A DNA stretch of 64,000 nucleotides from JADMIH01 sp036399775 (GCA_036399775.1 DASWMJ010000095.1:24614-88613); one strand, 5' to 3'. Shown: positions 16,141 to 25,090, numbered from the stretch's first letter. Made by a program: numbers and translations. The notes: generated from the letters alone by a model not told the origin.

Positions 16141-17492
16141 TGGACAAACGTTCTACTACAGGCGTGGAAAGCAGCGAATTTGACGTGCCCCTGGCGGCCA
16201 GGATGCGGCCCCGGACGCTCGGCGAGATCGTCGGGCAGGAGCACATCCTCGCGCCCGGCAAGACGTTGCGCCGAGCTATAGAGGCCGACCGCGTGCCCTC
16301 TCTCATCCTGTGGGGGCCACCGGGTAGCGGTAAAACAACTCTTGCCCGCGTGGTAGCCAATATCACCAATAGCTTTTTCGCCCCCGTCAGCGCGGTATCG
16401 GCGGGCGTGGCCGACCTGCGGAAGATCGTCAAGGAGGCGGCGGAGCGTTACGCCGGGAGCGGGCAGCGCACCATCCTCTTCATAGACGAGATACACCGCT
16501 TCAGCAAGAACCAGCAAGACGCCATCCTACCCCATGTGGAGGAAGGCACCGTCACGCTCATCGGCGCGACCACCGAGAATCCCTCCTTCGAGGTCAACTC
16601 GGCCCTCCTGTCGCGGTCCAGAGTGGTGATGCTCCACGCCCTCGATGAAGCAGACTTGAATGAGTTGCTGGAGCGTGCCATCACCGAAGAGCGCGGGCTG
16701 GGCAGCCTCCGCGTCAGGCTGGACGACGATGCCCGCGCCCACCTGTTGCAAATCTCGGACGGCGACGCCCGCTCGATGCTGAATACGCTTGAACTGGCGG
16801 CGCATTCGGTAGAACCCGACAGCCGGGGAGAGCGCCATATTACCCTGGCCGACGCGGAGGATGCCGCGCAGAAGCGATGGCTCCAGTATGACCGCGCAGG
16901 CGAGGGTCATTACGACGCCATCTCTGCCCTTCATAAGTCGGTGCGCGACTCCGACCCCGACGGCGCGCTCTACTGGCTTGGGCGCATGCTTGAGGCTGGA
17001 GAAGACCCCCTCTTCATCGTGCGGCGGCTCATCAGGATGGCAACTGAGGATGTGGGACTGGCCGACCACAACGCGCTCACGCTCTGCATTGCCGCCCAGC
17101 AGGCCGCCCACTTCGTTGGGATGCCTGAATGCGACCTCGCGCTGGCCCAGGCGACCGTCTACCTGGCCCTCGCACCTAAGAGCAACTCCCTCTATACCGC
17201 CTACAAGCTGGTCAAGGACGACGTGAACCACACGCGCAATGAGCCGGTGCCCATGCACCTACGAAACGCCCCCACCGGACTGATGAAGGCTGTAGGCTAT
17301 GGCAAAGGCTATAAATACGCCCACGACTACGAGGGCGCGCAGATAGAGCAGAGCCACCTGCCCGACTCGCTCAGGGGGAGACGCTACTACCGTCCAACCG
17401 AGCGCGGCTACGAAGCCAGGCTGCGACAGCGAATGCAGGATTGGGCGGAGCAGCGCGCCCGCAACGCATCTAACGCCGACAGTAGGAGCTAA
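16140..17492 (+). CDS. rarA: Replication-associated recombination protein A (AAA+ ATPase)
   Basis: A 450-residue AAA+ protein of the RarA/MgsA/WRNIP1 family, which acts at stalled replication forks in the cytoplasm. Visible features are 'PLAARMRPRTLGEIVGQEH' near the N-terminus, Walker A 'GPPGSGKTTLA', Walker B 'LFIDEIHRF', sensor 1 'IGATTENPSF', the arginine-finger region 'LLSRSRV', sensor 2 'GDARSMLNTLE', and the tetramerisation domain with 'DPDGALYWLGRMLEAGEDP' and 'PTGLMKAVGYGKGYKYAHDY'. Length is normal. There is no RBS; a -10 box right before the ATG suggests leaderless expression. The next gene starts 2 bases after the stop, so the two are co-transcribed. Confidence 0.96.
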   Translation: MDKRSTTGVESSEFDVPLAARMRPRTLGEIVGQEHILAPGKTLRRAIEADRVPSLILWGPPGSGKTTLARVVANITNSFFAPVSAVSAGVADLRKIVKEAAERYAGSGQRTILFIDEIHRFSKNQQDAILPHVEEGTVTLIGATTENPSFEVNSALLSRSRVVMLHALDEADLNELLERAITEERGLGSLRVRLDDDARAHLLQISDGDARSMLNTLELAAHSVEPDSRGERHITLADAEDAAQKRWLQYDRAGEGHYDAISALHKSVRDSDPDGALYWLGRMLEAGEDPLFIVRRLIRMATEDVGLADHNALTLCIAAQQAAHFVGMPECDLALAQATVYLALAPKSNSLYTAYKLVKDDVNHTRNEPVPMHLRNAPTGLMKAVGYGKGYKYAHDYEGAQIEQSHLPDSLRGRRYYRPTERGYEARLRQRMQDWAEQRARNASNADSRS

Positions 17493-17494
17493 TC

Positions 17495-20400
17495 GTGGAT
17501 GCTGCGTGGCTAGCTGCGGTGGGCGTGGTTCTCCTGGTCGCCGGGCTGGCTACCCTCGTCTATGACATAGCTCGCAGGCGTCGTGACACGCAGCCCTACC
17601 CGTTCCCCGACTCCACTACCCGCCACCTGGACGAGACCGCAATCCAGGCCCAAGCTGCGCCTGCACCATCCACCACGCATCCCCCAAAGTCGCACACCAC
17701 TCAACTCTCCCCAACAGACGCAAAACTAGAGGAGCAGGTCGGCGCGGCAGCATCTCAGGCTACACTGCGACCCAGATCTGGCAGAGCATTACGGAAACCC
17801 AGGTTGCGAACCGCCGTTGCCCTGGTAGTGCTCTTGCTCGCCTGCTTATCGGCTGCGGCTGTGGCGGCGCGCATGAACAACCAGCCTTCTGGCGAGGAAT
17901 CGGTGGTAATAGGCGTAGCTGCGTTCGCGGGTGACCCGGCCAACCTGGTTCCCCCGCGCCTGAGCGATTCGGTAGCAAGGGCGGCATCGGCAAGTACCAT
18001 CCCCAGATTGGCCTTGCTGACCACCCAGGCCCAGCCCAAGACGCCCGAGGAAGCCGAAGCCGAGCGGGCGCGCATACGGGCCGATGTGCTATGGTGGGGG
18101 CAGGTAGGTCCGTCGGGGGAGATAACCGCTTCGCTCAGCCTCGGCCCTGCCTTTGGCGTGCGGCAGCAAACCTGGCAGCGTTTCACCGATGTGAACCGGG
18201 CCGCGCTCGTCTTCCCTCCGCACGGCGATGTGTACCTGCCGTCGAACCTGGGGCTTGACCCCCTGGTGCCGCTCACGCTGGCGCTCGCCCACCTGGAGAG
18301 CGGCGACTTCAGCGCGGCAGCCAGGGCAGCATCCGGGGCGCGCGCTACCCTGGATGATGGCGGCGGAACGGGGCAAATCGCGGCCTTCGTAGAAGCGGCC
18401 AGCCTGATTTCGGCTGGCGAGAACGATACCGCCCTGCAACTCTTCGCTCGGCTGGAGAGTGCGGGCGCGATGTGGCCGGAGGCGCTGACCAACAGGGCGT
18501 TCTTACGCTTGCAAATGGGCGACTATTCAGGCGCGATAGCCGACGCCGATCGGGTGCTGTCCGACCGGGACGCAACCACCAGGGCCATGTCGGGCGCATA
18601 CCTCGCCCGTGGTAGGGCGCATATCGCGCAGGGAGAGCAAATACAGGCAGTCGCAGACCTCGACCAGTGCCTCGCGCTCGCCCCCGGCGACGTGCTCCCA
18701 CGCCTGGACAGGGCAGAGGCGCTCTACAGGCAGTCTCAGCCCGACGCCGCGCTCTCGGAGTTAGAGCAGGTAGTCAGGCGCGAACCGCAAGCCGCACCAG
18801 CTTACCGGCTGATGGGCCTCGTCAGGCTGATGCTGGCGCAGCCAGACGAAGCGCAGCAAGCCCTGGCGCAGGCAGAACGACTCTACTCAGGTTGGCTCGA
18901 CAGGCTAAGGACGGATGAGGCCAGGGCGCAGGTGGCAGGCGACACCGCCCAGGCGCACCTAGCCACAGAGGGTATCATCCGCCTCAACAGGGAGCTTGCC
19001 GCCGTCTACCTCTATCAAGGCATGGCCGCAGCCGACAAAGCGCGCAAGGAGCCTGCCGAGACCTTTCTGGGAGGCGTGTGGCGCAACCTCCGGGGTGAGC
19101 CGACCACGAACGAGCGCGCCCTGGCGAAGATGCAGGAGGCCGCCCGGCTCGACCCCAAACGTCTCGATATTCCCTTGCAAATGGCTGGTGTCTACACCAA
19201 TATGGGCGACACCGCTAAAGCTGCCGAATCGCTGCAAGCTGCCCGCTCCCTCAACGCCGCCGCGCCGGAACCCTATCTTGCCCTCGCCCAGCTTCAGACT
19301 GCCCAGGGCAACCCACAGGAAGCAATCAACACCCTGAACGAATTGCTGTCCTATTCCCCCGGCTACTATCCCGCCTACCAGGAGCTATACGATACGTACA
19401 CAGGCATGGGCGATACGGAGAGCGCGACCGCTATCCTCCAACGTGGCCTGCAAGTGGCCCCCAACACCCCCGCCGACCACCTCTGGCGGGGCAAGTTCCT
19501 CAAGACGTTGGGGGCGCGCGCTGAATCGACTGCTGAGTTCAGTATGGCAGCACAGGACCCCCAACTGTGGGAGGCGCACCTGGAACTCGGCAGAGCGATG
19601 CAGGAGAGTGGGCACACGACCGAGGCCCTGGCCGAGTTCAGGCAGGTGTTGTCGGTGCAGCCCAACCACCCCGTCGCGCTCCTTGAGGCAGGCCGCTTAT
19701 TGGCGAACGCCGGGGACGCCTCCGAAGCGCAAGAACTGTTCGATAGGCTGACCCGCCTTTATCCCACGAATGCCGAGGGGCACATCTCCTACCTGCAACT
19801 GCTAATCCGCATGGGCGAGATACAGCGCGCCGTTGCCGAGGGGCAGCGAGCGGTGCAGGCCGACGCCGCCCGACCAGACACCCACTTTTATCTTGCAGAG
19901 GCTTATGAGGTGCAGGGCGATTGGCCTCGTGCAGCCGAGCAGTACAAAGCCACCGTAGAACGCGACCCGACGCACTTTGAAGCGTTAATAAGATTAGCCC
20001 GGTCACTCTTCAACGACGACAGGTACCTCGACTCTATGCAAGCAAGCCAATCCGCAATCAATCTGCGCGATACCGACCCCCAACCTTACAGGTGGAAGGC
20101 CGAGGCACAGCTAGCCCTGGGCGACTCGAACGGCGCGCTGGCCTCCCTGCGAACCGCGCTTGAGCTATCGCCCAACTACGCTGACGCTCTAGCCCTGGCG
20201 TCGCGGGCCTATACGATGCAGGGCAATCTTCCGGTAGCCGTTGACTACGCAGGCCGCGCCACCCAGGGCGAGCATGACAACCCTGCCGGTGCGCTCTCTT
20301 TGGGGGAGACTTACCTTATCGCCGGGAGGTACCAAGAAGCTCTGCAAGCTTTTGGCGCGGCCCTCCAAACCTCTCCCACGTCGGCCAGGGCATTGATCGG

Positions 20401-20938
20401 GCAGGGGCGCACACACAACGCGATGAACGACCAGCAGGCCGCACTCAAACTGTACGCGGACGCGCTTGAGGTGGGCGGCGCGGCAGGTGAGGCGCACCTG
20501 TACGCGGGGCACGCATACTCAGAGCGCGGGCAGTGGAACGAGGCGCTTAGAGAGTACAGGAGCGCGGTACAGGTTAGGCCGCAGTGGCCCGTTGCGTTAT
20601 ACTACCTGGGGAAGACCTATACCCAGCGCCGCGACCTGCAAAACGCCCAGGCCGCGTTTGCCAGGGCCACGCAATTCTCGCCCAATTTCGTTGAAGCCTG
20701 GTTCGGCCTCGGTATCACCCACCGAGAGAGCAAGCACGGCAAAGAGGCTATTGATGCACTCTCCCATGCGGTCCAACTAAACTCCGGCTATGCCGACGCC
20801 TGGCTCTACCTGGGCCTGACCCACGAGGAGATGGGCGACAGGGCAGCCGCGATGCACTCGTTCGCGCAAGCCCGCGATACCGCCCACGACCCCAATATCA
20901 AAGAGCAGGCGGAGAAGGGCATTGTCAGGGTGAGATAG
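17495..20938 (+). CDS. Large membrane-anchored TPR protein
   Basis: A 1147-residue protein starting at GTG 17495 (TAGGAGC 8 bases upstream), 2 bases after rarA. It has a TM helix at residues 4-24 ('AAVGVVLLVAGLATLVYDI'), a Pro/Thr-rich linker, a second TM around 104-126 ('ALVVLLLACLSAAAVAA'), a domain of about 130 residues ('VVIGVAAFAGDP', 'LWWGQVGPSGEI') similar in style to nucleotide- or stress-sensing modules but not recognised, and then about 20 TPRs to the C-terminus ('GRTHNAMNDQQAALKLYADA', 'LYLGLTHEEMGDRAAAMHSF'). The repeats would lie on one face of the membrane as a scaffold for protein complexes. The function is unknown; the pairing with rarA may only reflect a shared promoter. Confidence 0.85.
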   Translation: MDAAWLAAVGVVLLVAGLATLVYDIARRRRDTQPYPFPDSTTRHLDETAIQAQAAPAPSTTHPPKSHTTQLSPTDAKLEEQVGAAASQATLRPRSGRALRKPRLRTAVALVVLLLACLSAAAVAARMNNQPSGEESVVIGVAAFAGDPANLVPPRLSDSVARAASASTIPRLALLTTQAQPKTPEEAEAERARIRADVLWWGQVGPSGEITASLSLGPAFGVRQQTWQRFTDVNRAALVFPPHGDVYLPSNLGLDPLVPLTLALAHLESGDFSAAARAASGARATLDDGGGTGQIAAFVEAASLISAGENDTALQLFARLESAGAMWPEALTNRAFLRLQMGDYSGAIADADRVLSDRDATTRAMSGAYLARGRAHIAQGEQIQAVADLDQCLALAPGDVLPRLDRAEALYRQSQPDAALSELEQVVRREPQAAPAYRLMGLVRLMLAQPDEAQQALAQAERLYSGWLDRLRTDEARAQVAGDTAQAHLATEGIIRLNRELAAVYLYQGMAAADKARKEPAETFLGGVWRNLRGEPTTNERALAKMQEAARLDPKRLDIPLQMAGVYTNMGDTAKAAESLQAARSLNAAAPEPYLALAQLQTAQGNPQEAINTLNELLSYSPGYYPAYQELYDTYTGMGDTESATAILQRGLQVAPNTPADHLWRGKFLKTLGARAESTAEFSMAAQDPQLWEAHLELGRAMQESGHTTEALAEFRQVLSVQPNHPVALLEAGRLLANAGDASEAQELFDRLTRLYPTNAEGHISYLQLLIRMGEIQRAVAEGQRAVQADAARPDTHFYLAEAYEVQGDWPRAAEQYKATVERDPTHFEALIRLARSLFNDDRYLDSMQASQSAINLRDTDPQPYRWKAEAQLALGDSNGALASLRTALELSPNYADALALASRAYTMQGNLPVAVDYAGRATQGEHDNPAGALSLGETYLIAGRYQEALQAFGAALQTSPTSARALIGQGRTHNAMNDQQAALKLYADALEVGGAAGEAHLYAGHAYSERGQWNEALREYRSAVQVRPQWPVALYYLGKTYTQRRDLQNAQAAFARATQFSPNFVEAWFGLGITHRESKHGKEAIDALSHAVQLNSGYADAWLYLGLTHEEMGDRAAAMHSFAQARDTAHDPNIKEQAEKGIVRVR

Positions 20939-21030
20939 CGCCTGCGCAATCCTAATTCATGCTAATCATTCAATTGCTATATGTAGGCGCTACGATGCTT
21001 CCATTCACCCGAACTAATAGTTCTCCGGTT

Positions 21031-21159
21031 GGCATTGCCCGGCGACTAAAGTCGCGGGCAACAACAACAAAGTCGCCCTACGGCGACTACTCTCATGGCA
21101 TAGTCCGCGAAGGCGGACTTCGTAACCGTTGCCCGCGACTTCAGTCGCCGGGCAATGCC
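21031..21159. repeat. Nested palindromic intergenic repeat (type GCGACT), copy 1
   Basis: Arms of 32 bases (21031-21062 and 21128-21159) match with one mismatch. Inside lie two more short hairpins, GTCGCC/GGCGAC (21072-21087) and AGTCCGC/GCGGACT (21102-21119), so the RNA or single strand would form a three-way structure. A second copy is at 54616-54735. It occupies most of the gap between the TPR gene and the GT39 gene. Confidence 0.8.
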
Positions 21160-21190
21160 GGCCCAGGCGAACTAGTTGGACAACGGCGGG

Positions 21191-23317
21191 ATGTCTAGCC
21201 TCACCCTGACCCGGCAGCCCGCCCCGCCCGCCGAATTGGAAGACGCGCCGCCTATCGCCCGCAGAGCTACCCGCCTCATAGACGCTGCGGTAATCACGCT
21301 CTCCTGCGCCATCTTCCTGGCTATCTGTCTCTACCAACTGGAACTGCCCGGCCTTTACACTGACGAAGCATTCGATGTAATCCCTGCGATGCAGATTGTG
21401 TTGGGCCACCCCGTCGAATTACTGCGCGGCGCGAGCCTGGACATCCTGGGCGTGAAATTGCCTCTTATGTCAAGTAGCGACTACCAGGGCATCACCAGCA
21501 CCTACCTTGCCATACCATTCTTTGCGGTAGGGGGCGTAAACGTCATTTCTCTGCGGCTGATGACCGTGCTGGTGGGCGTGGTTGCCCTCATACTGGCGTT
21601 CTTCCTTGCCCGTAGCTGGTTCGGCACGAGTGAGGCGAGACTTACAGTGCTGCTGCTCGCCGTATCGCCCGCGTGGGTATTCTGGAGTCGGCTGGGCGTG
21701 TACGTCGTCTCGGAAGTCGTGCCTATTGCCACGGGCGCGCTGCTGGCTTTCACCACCTGGGTGCGGCACAGACCCCTCGGCAGCCGCAACGCGCCACTCT
21801 ATGTCGGTTTCTTCCTGCTTGGCCTCGGCCTCACAACCAAGCTCCTCTTCCTCTGGTTCATCGTTGCTGTAGCGCTCTGCGCCCTCATCCTCTGGGGTCG
21901 CCGGTTATGGGACACCCGCAGGGTATGGAGCCGCCAAATGGGGCGATGGGCGCGTATCGGCGCGTTCGCGGCCATCGCGTTCTGCGTAGGCGCTTTCCCG
22001 TTTCTGCTCTACAACTTGGAGACCAGGGGCACCATACAACTCATCCGGTCTACTCTTTCAAGGCCCGGGGAGACCTCTCACGGTGTAGACAATGCTGCCT
22101 TCGTGCGTAATCTCTGGACGGAGGCCGACGCCTTCAAAGTGCTATTGGATGGCGGCTACTTCTGGTTCCAGGGCGAGTTACGCATCTACGCCAACGCTCT
22201 AACGCCCACCTTCTTTGCCATATCTGCCATCGGCCTCGTGGCGTTCGTGCTCGCTTCCCACGCGAGAAGGTCCCTGCAACTTCCAGGCATAGCAGCCTGG
22301 GGGATCGTTATTCTCACGCTCGCGTGCGCCTCCGCGTTCCTTCTGGCAGCGGGCATACTCGGCGGTTCGGGGATGATGCTCTTGACCCTGCTGCTCATTA
22401 TCGCAGGCACGACGCTCGTCACTTTCGGGGCCATCAGAAAACCGGAGAGCGTTTCTGTCTTAGGCTGGATGCTCCTCGCTGTCACCACCTTATCCGGCGC
22501 GCTATGGTGGTTCGGCGGCGCGGGCAGGCCCGAAGGCGTTGCCCCTAGCGCTTTGCTCGGCCTATGGCCCATAGACGCCGCGGGTATCCTCTTCTGGGCC
22601 TCCGGGGTGGGTCTCACCCTTACGCTGGCCCTCGACCCGCACCCTGCTCGCCATCAGCGCGCCATTACCTCGGCCCTGGCGCTCATTGGCCTGATAGTTG
22701 CCCAGAGCACGGTCACTATCTCCGGGCTGTGGAGCACGCATCTCCTGGTGCTGCTGCCCCTGCCACAGTTGGTGATAGCTGCATTCGCGGTGGCTCTCGG
22801 CAGGCGCGCCACAGGGTGGCTCTCAGGTAGAGCACGTAGGCCCTTGCTCATAGCACTCCGCGTATTACCGGCTGTGGTGATAGTGGGGAGCATCCTGTCA
22901 CTCGACTTGCTCGTGGACTACTCTTATCACCGAGATCTGGCGAAGACCGGCGGCGGCTCCACTTTCTCCGACGCTATTTATTCCCTAACCGATTACCTTG
23001 AGGCACGCGACGACAAAGTAGTGGCTATGGACTGGGGCTTCAGGCGGCCCGTACAGTTCCTCAGCCACGAGCGCGTGGACCCCATCGAAGCCTACGGCCT
23101 TGACCCGGCCCCCACCCCGCGCTTTTACGAGACGTTACGCGAGTTCCTGCGCGACCCCAACACCCTCTACCTCTTCCACATCCGCGAAGGCACCGCATAC
23201 CCGCGCCATGACGCCTTCCTTGCAGAAGCCAAAGCCGCAGGAAAAACGGTCGTCCTGGAGCGTACTTTCTATCACAGGAACGGCCTGCCCGTCTACGAAG
23301 TCTATTCAGTCAAGTGA
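21191..23317 (+). CDS. GT39-like polytopic membrane glycosyltransferase
   Basis: A 708-residue polytopic protein from ATG 21191 (in-frame TTG 21176 lies too close to the repeat). It has about 13 TM helices and the GT-C hallmark of an acidic pair in the first outer loop ('LPGLYTDEAFD', about residue 53), followed by 'YQGITSTYLAIPFFAVGG' and a soluble C-terminal part of about 130 residues. GT-C enzymes use polyprenyl-phosphate sugars and act on the outer face of the membrane. The region around residues 330-480 has extra TM helices compared with ordinary PMT proteins. It is isolated from the glycosylation region at 44-61 kb. Donor and acceptor are unknown. The RBS is poor, which leaves the start uncertain. 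Confidence 0.8.
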   Translation: MSSLTLTRQPAPPAELEDAPPIARRATRLIDAAVITLSCAIFLAICLYQLELPGLYTDEAFDVIPAMQIVLGHPVELLRGASLDILGVKLPLMSSSDYQGITSTYLAIPFFAVGGVNVISLRLMTVLVGVVALILAFFLARSWFGTSEARLTVLLLAVSPAWVFWSRLGVYVVSEVVPIATGALLAFTTWVRHRPLGSRNAPLYVGFFLLGLGLTTKLLFLWFIVAVALCALILWGRRLWDTRRVWSRQMGRWARIGAFAAIAFCVGAFPFLLYNLETRGTIQLIRSTLSRPGETSHGVDNAAFVRNLWTEADAFKVLLDGGYFWFQGELRIYANALTPTFFAISAIGLVAFVLASHARRSLQLPGIAAWGIVILTLACASAFLLAAGILGGSGMMLLTLLLIIAGTTLVTFGAIRKPESVSVLGWMLLAVTTLSGALWWFGGAGRPEGVAPSALLGLWPIDAAGILFWASGVGLTLTLALDPHPARHQRAITSALALIGLIVAQSTVTISGLWSTHLLVLLPLPQLVIAAFAVALGRRATGWLSGRARRPLLIALRVLPAVVIVGSILSLDLLVDYSYHRDLAKTGGGSTFSDAIYSLTDYLEARDDKVVAMDWGFRRPVQFLSHERVDPIEAYGLDPAPTPRFYETLREFLRDPNTLYLFHIREGTAYPRHDAFLAEAKAAGKTVVLERTFYHRNGLPVYEVYSVK

Positions 23318-23324
23318 GTGGAGA

Positions 23325-23463
23325 CTACGCTAACCGCAAAGACGCAAAGGAACACGAAGTTCGCAAAGAACATTATTGTTTGTCAGGTACGGGCTTATCT
23401 CAACTTCTAAGCAACAAACCATAGAACCTTTGCGAACTTTGCGTTTCTTTGCGGTTAGCGTAG
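23325..23463. repeat. Palindromic intergenic repeat (type CGCAAAG)
   Basis: Left part 23325-23368 ('CTACGCTAACCGCAAAGACG...') and right part 23428-23463 are inverted copies with small indels, separated by about 60 bases. It fills the gap downstream of the GT39 gene. Related words (GCGTCTTTGCG) appear near 52730. Confidence 0.65.
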
Positions 23464-23519
23464 ATGCTAGCCTGGCACGATGCGACTAGAGGCGGGCGCA
23501 AAACTACCCCAAAAGGCTA

Positions 23520-23546
23520 TTGACGATATGGGGCGGATGTGATAAT
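23520..23546 (+). promoter_or_regulatory. infC promoter
   Basis: TTGACG (23520-23525), 15-base spacer, GATAAT (23541-23546) with TG one base before it (23538-23539), i.e. an extended -10. The transcript would start near 23553 and have a leader of about 43 bases. Confidence 0.55.
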
Positions 23547-23595
23547 GTTATCTCATACCCCTGGTTTATTGACCTGAACACAAAGGAGAAAAGAT

Positions 23596-24294
23596 ATCAG
23601 TAGAGATTTTCGTATAAACGAACGCATCAGAGCGCGTGAAATCCGCCTCGTAGGTGAAGGTGGAGAGAACACATTGATGTTTACCCGCGACGCTATAGCA
23701 TTGGCGAGGCAGCGCGGGCTAGACCTGGTTGAGATTGCCCCCAACGAAATGCCCCCGGTCTGCAAGATGATGGACTACGGCAAGTTCAGGTACGAGCAGA
23801 CCAAGAAAGACCGCGACTCCCGCAAAAGCCAGAAGCAAGTCGTCATCAAAGAAGTCCGCTTCAGCCCCAAGATTGACGACCATGACGTGCAGACCAAAGC
23901 CAAGATGGTCAGGCGGTTCCTGGACGAAGGGAACAAAGTCAAGCTGACGGTAAAGTTCAAAGGGCGAGAATTAGCCCACCCCAATCTGGGCAGAGACGTG
24001 CTTGAGCAGGTAAGACTCATGCTCGGAGATAACCTGGTCGTAGAAGCGCCCCCCAAGATGGAAGGCAAGAACATGACCATGATAGTCTCCCTCAAGCCTC
24101 CAAAGGGCGGTGTAAAGCCACCTCGCCCGGCAGCCGACGCCCAGGCTGCGAGCACAGGCGAACCCAGGACGGTCGTTCCGCCCCCATCCCCGGCAAATGG
24201 AAATGGCAATGGGCAGGCTACCCCGGACGCCGCACCAGTTACCGTCCCGCAGGAGGCGGTGGCAGTCGCAAGCGGCACAGGCCCGCCGGAATAA
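23596..24294 (+). CDS. infC: Translation initiation factor IF-3, ATC start
   Basis: IF-3 binds the 30S subunit and discriminates against non-AUG starts. The family's N-terminal motif 'RDFRINERIRAREIRLVG' is intact only if translation begins upstream of the first ATG (23677). The frame is open back to ATC at 23596, which is 7 bases after AAAGGAG (23582-23588), and there is no ATG, GTG or TTG in between at a sensible place. infC genes are known for AUU/AUC starts used for autoregulation, so ATC is taken as the start (232 residues). Both IF-3 domains follow ('YGKFRYEQTK', 'KEVRFSPKIDDHD', 'KFKGRELAHPNLG'). A Pro/Ala-rich tail of about 60 residues is extra. The usual downstream rpmI-rplT are absent. 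Confidence 0.93.
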   Translation: MSRDFRINERIRAREIRLVGEGGENTLMFTRDAIALARQRGLDLVEIAPNEMPPVCKMMDYGKFRYEQTKKDRDSRKSQKQVVIKEVRFSPKIDDHDVQTKAKMVRRFLDEGNKVKLTVKFKGRELAHPNLGRDVLEQVRLMLGDNLVVEAPPKMEGKNMTMIVSLKPPKGGVKPPRPAADAQAASTGEPRTVVPPPSPANGNGNGQATPDAAPVTVPQEAVAVASGTGPPE

Positions 24295-24374
24295 CCCCAA
24301 CTTACTTATTTGTAATCTCAACATCAGTCACCTCGGATTTTAAGATTTACGCTTGTCCAAGCGTAATACCGTAA

Positions 24375-24444
24375 GTTCAACCAAATGAAAAAAGCAGAAA
24401 CCAGGCGGCGCCGTCTAGTTTCTGCTTTTTTCATTTGGTTGAAC
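24375..24444. terminator. Long palindromic terminator after infC
   Basis: Outer arms of 27 bases (24375-24401, 24418-24444) pair perfectly, and the 16 bases between them form a further GC-rich stem. The A and T runs in the arms make it bidirectional. It lies 80 bases after infC. Confidence 0.8.
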
Positions 24445-24535
24445 TTCCCTCCCGCGTGCGGGGAGTGGTTGCGGAGGGGAGCACGAGTTCTTATGTGCAT
24501 GAGTCACCCCCAATAAAAATTCGGGATGACGCACG
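24375..24535. repeat. Dispersed repeat, copy 2 (hairpin plus conserved flank)
   Basis: This is the partner of 15922-16070: the same outer hairpin arms, then shared blocks 'GCGTGCGGGGAG', 'ACGAGTTCTT.TGTGCATGAG' and 'AAAATTCGGGATG'. A short insertion separates some blocks. Confidence 0.65.
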
Positions 24536-24665
24536 CTTTTTTGCATCCCCTACTAACGCCCTACGAAAATTAGTGCTAATGGCTCATGCTTTTGCGGTCG
24601 TTCTAGGTTATAGTTAAAACAATGAGAAAGGGTCACGTTCTTAACTTAATGAGAGGAGAAAAGCG

Positions 24666-24785
24666 ATGGAAATTCTACTACTCGGTATAGCATTATTCGC
24701 GTTCGACATACTAGCTCTCCGCTTCGGGACCGATAGCCGCTATGGGCCGGAACGCGACCCAAAGACCCTGGGTATCAAGCGGTAG
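24666..24785 (+). CDS. 39-residue membrane micro-protein
   Basis: ATG with AGAGGAGA about 6 bases upstream, 39 codons, stop TAG at 24783-24785. The first 18 residues are one hydrophobic helix ('MEILLLGIALFAFDILAL'), followed by 'RFGTDSRYG' and a short charged tail. The pattern LxxxDxxALRxGxDSR looks conserved-type rather than random. It is followed 200 bases later by a second micro-protein of similar layout. The function is unknown. Confidence 0.55.
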   Translation: MEILLLGIALFAFDILALRFGTDSRYGPERDPKTLGIKR

Positions 24786-24982
24786 CAACCTTTGTAGCTC
24801 AATTGCGTTAACTTATATAGAGAGCTAAGTCGGGCCGGGTCCTAAGGTCCATATGATTATCCGCCGAAGGTCCCATCGAAGATAACCCACAATGCTCATC
24901 CATAATGCCTTAGACCTTGCTAAACTAGACACATAGTAAAGAACATACTCAGAACGGTACGTAACGGCGAAAGGAGGTCGAA

Positions 24983-25063
24983 ATGCCTGGACCGGCGCTA
25001 GTACTGATCGAACTCGTCGCGCTTGACATCTTTTCGGCCTCCAGTCGCCACAAAACAAAGTAA
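24983..25063 (+). CDS. 26-residue micro-protein
   Basis: ATG preceded by a perfect AAAGGAGGT (24970-24978), stop TAA at 25061-25063. The product 'MPGPALVLIELVALDIF...SR' resembles a shortened version of the micro-protein at 24666: hydrophobic stretch, then L-x-x-x-D-I, then SR. The strong RBS argues for translation. A hairpin cluster follows. Confidence 0.5.
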   Translation: MPGPALVLIELVALDIFSASSRHKTK

Positions 25064-25090
25064 GCAAGCGATCGCAGGCAATAATGGTAA

